A stretch of 7,011 nt of DNA from an uncultured Saprospiraceae bacterium (GTDB taxonomy: Bacteria; Bacteroidota; Bacteroidia; Chitinophagales; Saprospiraceae). A model generated the notes under the pieces. It did not search any database and was not told the DNA's origin. It worked only from the letters and a program-made list of their open reading frames with translations. A program made the position numbers and the translations under genes. The stretch is from positions 1 through 7,011 of the forward strand of contig CALHBW010000211.1 in the NCBI GenBank assembly GCA_937930625.1. Direction: 5' to 3'. Positions 5,511-7,011 of this stretch are shown here, in pieces; within the stretch, counting starts at the first letter, position 1; each line of letters starts with the position of its first letter.

Positions 5511-6341
5511 GTGCAAACAACCGAATTTAATTGGACAACCAAAGACGCCCTTACTATCCGTGCAAGAGATTGGCAACCGGAAGGAGAAATTAAGGCAGTC
5601 ATCGCATTGGTGCATGGCTTTGGCGAGCATTGCGAACGCTATGAACACGTCGCCGAGTTTTTTGGCAAAGACGGCTATGCAATGGTCGGTTATGACCGCC
5701 GTGGGCACGGCAAATCGGAAGGTAAACGCGGACATACGACGAATTACGAAGCCTTATTGGAAGAGATTGACCAACTGCTCGCACATGCGCGCGAACGTTA
5801 CGCGGGAAAACCTGTCATTATATACGGACATAGTCAAGGCGGGCATCTTGTGTTGTCTTACATGTTGCGCCGCAAGCCTGATGTAAAGGGTATTGTCGCC
5901 ACTGCGCCGTGGATTCGTCTGGCGTTTGAACCACCTGCAGCTTTGGTGGCTATTGGGAAATTTACACGTCGATTGATGCCGGGTTTTTCACAAAATAACC
6001 AACTAAAAGAAGAACACTTATCACGTGACAGTGCAGTGGGTGAGCGATATGTAGCAGATCCTTTGGTACATACAAAAATCACCTCCGAAACAGGTATCGG
6101 GATGCTCGAAGCATGCGATTGGCTCTTGGCAAACGCAGGAGAAGTACCCCAACCTTTGCTCGTCATGCACGGCACAGGCGACCAAATTATCTCTATCGAA
6201 GGCACACGCGATTTTCTGAAAAAATCAAGTGGTGAAATTACCTTCAAAGAGTGGGAAGACGCCTATCACGAAATCCATAATGAGACGAATAAGGAAGAAG
6301 TATTGCAATATGCGCTGGATTGGATGAACGGCTTGGGTTGA
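5511..6341 (+). CDS. Monoacylglycerol lipase-type alpha/beta hydrolase
   Basis: This 276-residue cytoplasmic serine hydrolase belongs to the monoacylglycerol lipase/lysophospholipase group (Hydrolase_4, 'serine aminopeptidase S33' type). The characteristic motifs are all present: VHGFGEHCERY (34-44) with the oxyanion HG, YDRRGHGKSEGKRG (61-74) after the second strand, nucleophile S108 in GHSQGG (106-111), D224 in HGTGDQI, and H253 in AYHEIHNE, the pattern that carries the catalytic histidine in this family. It likely releases fatty acid from monoacylglycerols or similar lysolipids; preference is inferred. The start is GTG at 5511: no ATG lies upstream in frame and the next methionine is residue 58, inside the fold, while residues 1-30 match the usual N-terminus. 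A TATTTTCG sequence at 5487-5494 is an imperfect promoter -7 candidate very near the start. The gene ends in a spacer rich in TTGATT repeats, with the SCP2 gene 328 bases downstream. Confidence 0.9.
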   Translation: MQTTEFNWTTKDALTIRARDWQPEGEIKAVIALVHGFGEHCERYEHVAEFFGKDGYAMVGYDRRGHGKSEGKRGHTTNYEALLEEIDQLLAHARERYAGKPVIIYGHSQGGHLVLSYMLRRKPDVKGIVATAPWIRLAFEPPAALVAIGKFTRRLMPGFSQNNQLKEEHLSRDSAVGERYVADPLVHTKITSETGIGMLEACDWLLANAGEVPQPLLVMHGTGDQIISIEGTRDFLKKSSGEITFKEWEDAYHEIHNETNKEEVLQYALDWMNGLG

Positions 6342-6397
6342 TTGGTTTATTAGTTTATTGGGTTGATTAAGTTGATTAGTTTATTAGTTGATTAAGT
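6342..6397. repeat. TTTATT/TTGATT repeat block
   Basis: The block is built of short TTTATTAG, TTGATTAG and TTGATTAAG pieces starting right after the lipase stop codon. Its segment 6352-6368 (AGTTTATTGGGTTGATT) is the perfect reverse complement of 6641-6657, so the two blocks are inverted relatives on either side of the spacer. Confidence 0.75.
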
Positions 6398-6434
6398 TCA
6401 TATCGAAATTCAAGGGACTATTCAATATTTTGTG

Positions 6435-6462
6435 TCACGCAGAGAACGCGGAGTTCGCAGAG
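6435..6462. repeat. Solitary ACGCAGAG repeat arm
   Basis: These 28 bases match the left arm at 5347-5374 at 25 positions and are likewise followed by AT. No complementary right arm follows, so this copy cannot form the hairpin seen at 5347-5416. Confidence 0.75.
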
Positions 6463-6541
6463 ATTTGATTATCAGTCTTTTGTAAATATAGCATCCTTAA
6501 TTTAATCGAATAAGACACAGTTGGGTGAACACTCCCAAATT

Positions 6542-6657
6542 CAATAACTCAATAACTCAATAACTCAATAACTCAATAACTCAATAAACCAATCAACTCA
6601 ATAACTCAATAACTCAATAACCCAATCAACCCAATCAACCAATCAACCCAATAAACT
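6542..6657. repeat. CAATAACT tandem array, G-free leader
   Basis: Five perfect 8-bp CAATAACT units (6542-6581) are followed by degenerate 8- and 9-bp variants (CAATAAAC, CAATCAACT, CAATAACC, CAATCAACC) up to 6657. The plus strand has no G from 6528 to 6671, that is 144 bases, up to the G of the SCP2 start codon. RNA from this stretch could hardly form internal G-C pairs. Confidence 0.9.
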
Positions 6658-6669
6658 AAATAAACTAAA

Positions 6670-6990
6670 ATGCAAACAGCGAAGGAATTACTTAAAGGTG
6701 TAGAAGGTCAGTTTGACCCGGCAAAAGTACCCGGAGCGGACACGATATTTCATTTTGTCTTGTCCGGCGACAAAGGTGGCGAATTTACGGTAGTTGTCAA
6801 AGACGATAAATGTACGATTACAGAAGGTTTATCAGGAGAAGCCAAATGCACGATAAAAAGTACGGATGAGGTATTTGAAAATGTAATGACCGGAAAAATG
6901 AATCCTACCATGGCTGTAATGGGCGGCAAACTACGTATTAGCAATATCGGTGAAATGATGAAATTTGCGAAGCCTTTTGGACTAATGTAG
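6670..6990 (+). CDS. SCP2 sterol-carrier-domain protein
   Basis: This 106-residue protein is a single SCP2 (sterol carrier protein 2-like) domain without a signal peptide, so cytoplasmic. Family features: an amphipathic first helix (residues 1-16), a hydrophobic strand ADTIFHFVLSGDKGGEFTVVV (23-43), DDKCTITEGLSGEAKCTI (45-62), whose alternating strand pattern is typical, then TIKSTDEVFENVMTGKMNPTMAVMGGKLRISN (61-92), which is the helix and 'G-x-M-x-P-x-x-A-x-M-x-G-K-x-x-I' signature, and a final hydrophobic helix EMMKFAKPF. SCP2 domains hold fatty acyl chains, acyl-CoAs or sterol-like lipids in a tunnel. Bacterial members rarely see sterols, so a fatty-acyl carrier role is the better guess. 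The ATG follows a purely A/C/T leader with no Shine-Dalgarno sequence. Two cysteines (C48, C60) are present but not a known motif. It lies downstream of a lipase-type gene, consistent with lipid handling, but the spacer argues against tight co-transcription. Confidence 0.92.
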   Translation: MQTAKELLKGVEGQFDPAKVPGADTIFHFVLSGDKGGEFTVVVKDDKCTITEGLSGEAKCTIKSTDEVFENVMTGKMNPTMAVMGGKLRISNIGEMMKFAKPFGLM

Positions 6991-7011
6991 TAAGCATCAA
7001 AATTTAAATAC

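Larger units (their letters stand above)
6342..6669. other. Repeat-filled spacer before the SCP2 gene
   Basis: This 328-base spacer has no gene. It holds, in order, a TTTATT/TTGATT block (6342-6397), a lone ACGCAGAG arm (6435-6462), a short TTGGG...CCCAA stem (6521-6538) and a CAATAACT/CAATCAACC array (6542-6657) reaching almost to the next start codon. A TTTG at 6479-6482 could be a -33 element, but no good -7 follows, so no promoter is called. Confidence 0.7.

Noticed and set aside
6542..6657. CRISPR array
   Set aside because: The 8-9 bp units are contiguous without unique spacers, so it is a simple tandem repeat.

Overview
The window looks like chromosomal DNA of a Bacteroidota bacterium (a Saprospiria- or Cytophagia-like lineage is my guess, and the sequence does not settle it). 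The reasons are AT-rich spacers around coding regions of moderate GC, starts without Shine-Dalgarno sequences in A-rich contexts, two matches to the Bacteroidota promoter -7 element TAnnTTTG, and proteins of familiar Bacteroidota types. No phage, transposase, CRISPR, rRNA or tRNA gene is visible.

Layout, left to right. 1-187 is the C-terminal end of a DNA/RNA non-specific endonuclease. 188-843 is an AT-rich spacer with a strong intrinsic terminator that has no obvious gene in front of it. 844-1350 (+) encodes a small exported lipocalin-like protein and is followed by a second intrinsic terminator. 1751-2695 (+) is trxB (thioredoxin reductase), with a promoter near 1590-1619 and a long leader that can fold into a hairpin. 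2766-3257 (-) is an SRPBCC-fold protein convergent with trxB, and 3367-4113 (-) is an exported phospholipase/carboxylesterase-type hydrolase lying upstream of it, probably in the same transcript. 4114-4507 is the divergent promoter region. 4508-5326 (+) is a second alpha/beta hydrolase, 5511-6341 (+) a third one of the monoacylglycerol-lipase type, and 6670-6990 (+) an SCP2-type lipid carrier.

Functionally the genes look like ordinary housekeeping and lipid/ester metabolism: thiol redox control (trxB), three hydrolases of distinct alpha/beta families, and three proteins with folds that often hold hydrophobic ligands (lipocalin-like, SRPBCC, SCP2). Nothing proves that they form one pathway.

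The unusual part lies between the genes. Nearly every spacer carries its own short-repeat family: AACTATGAACT, ATTCAAAATTC, GAGACGAGA/TCTCGTCTC on both sides of trxB, a 50-bp higher-order ATTTTCATTG repeat, ACGCAGAG arms forming a long hairpin, and TTGATT/CAATAACT arrays around the last spacer. One of these repeats has become coding sequence and supplies the last 18 or so residues of the SRPBCC protein. I found no convincing new defence or mobile system; the repeats and the structured or G-free leaders are the items worth a second look.
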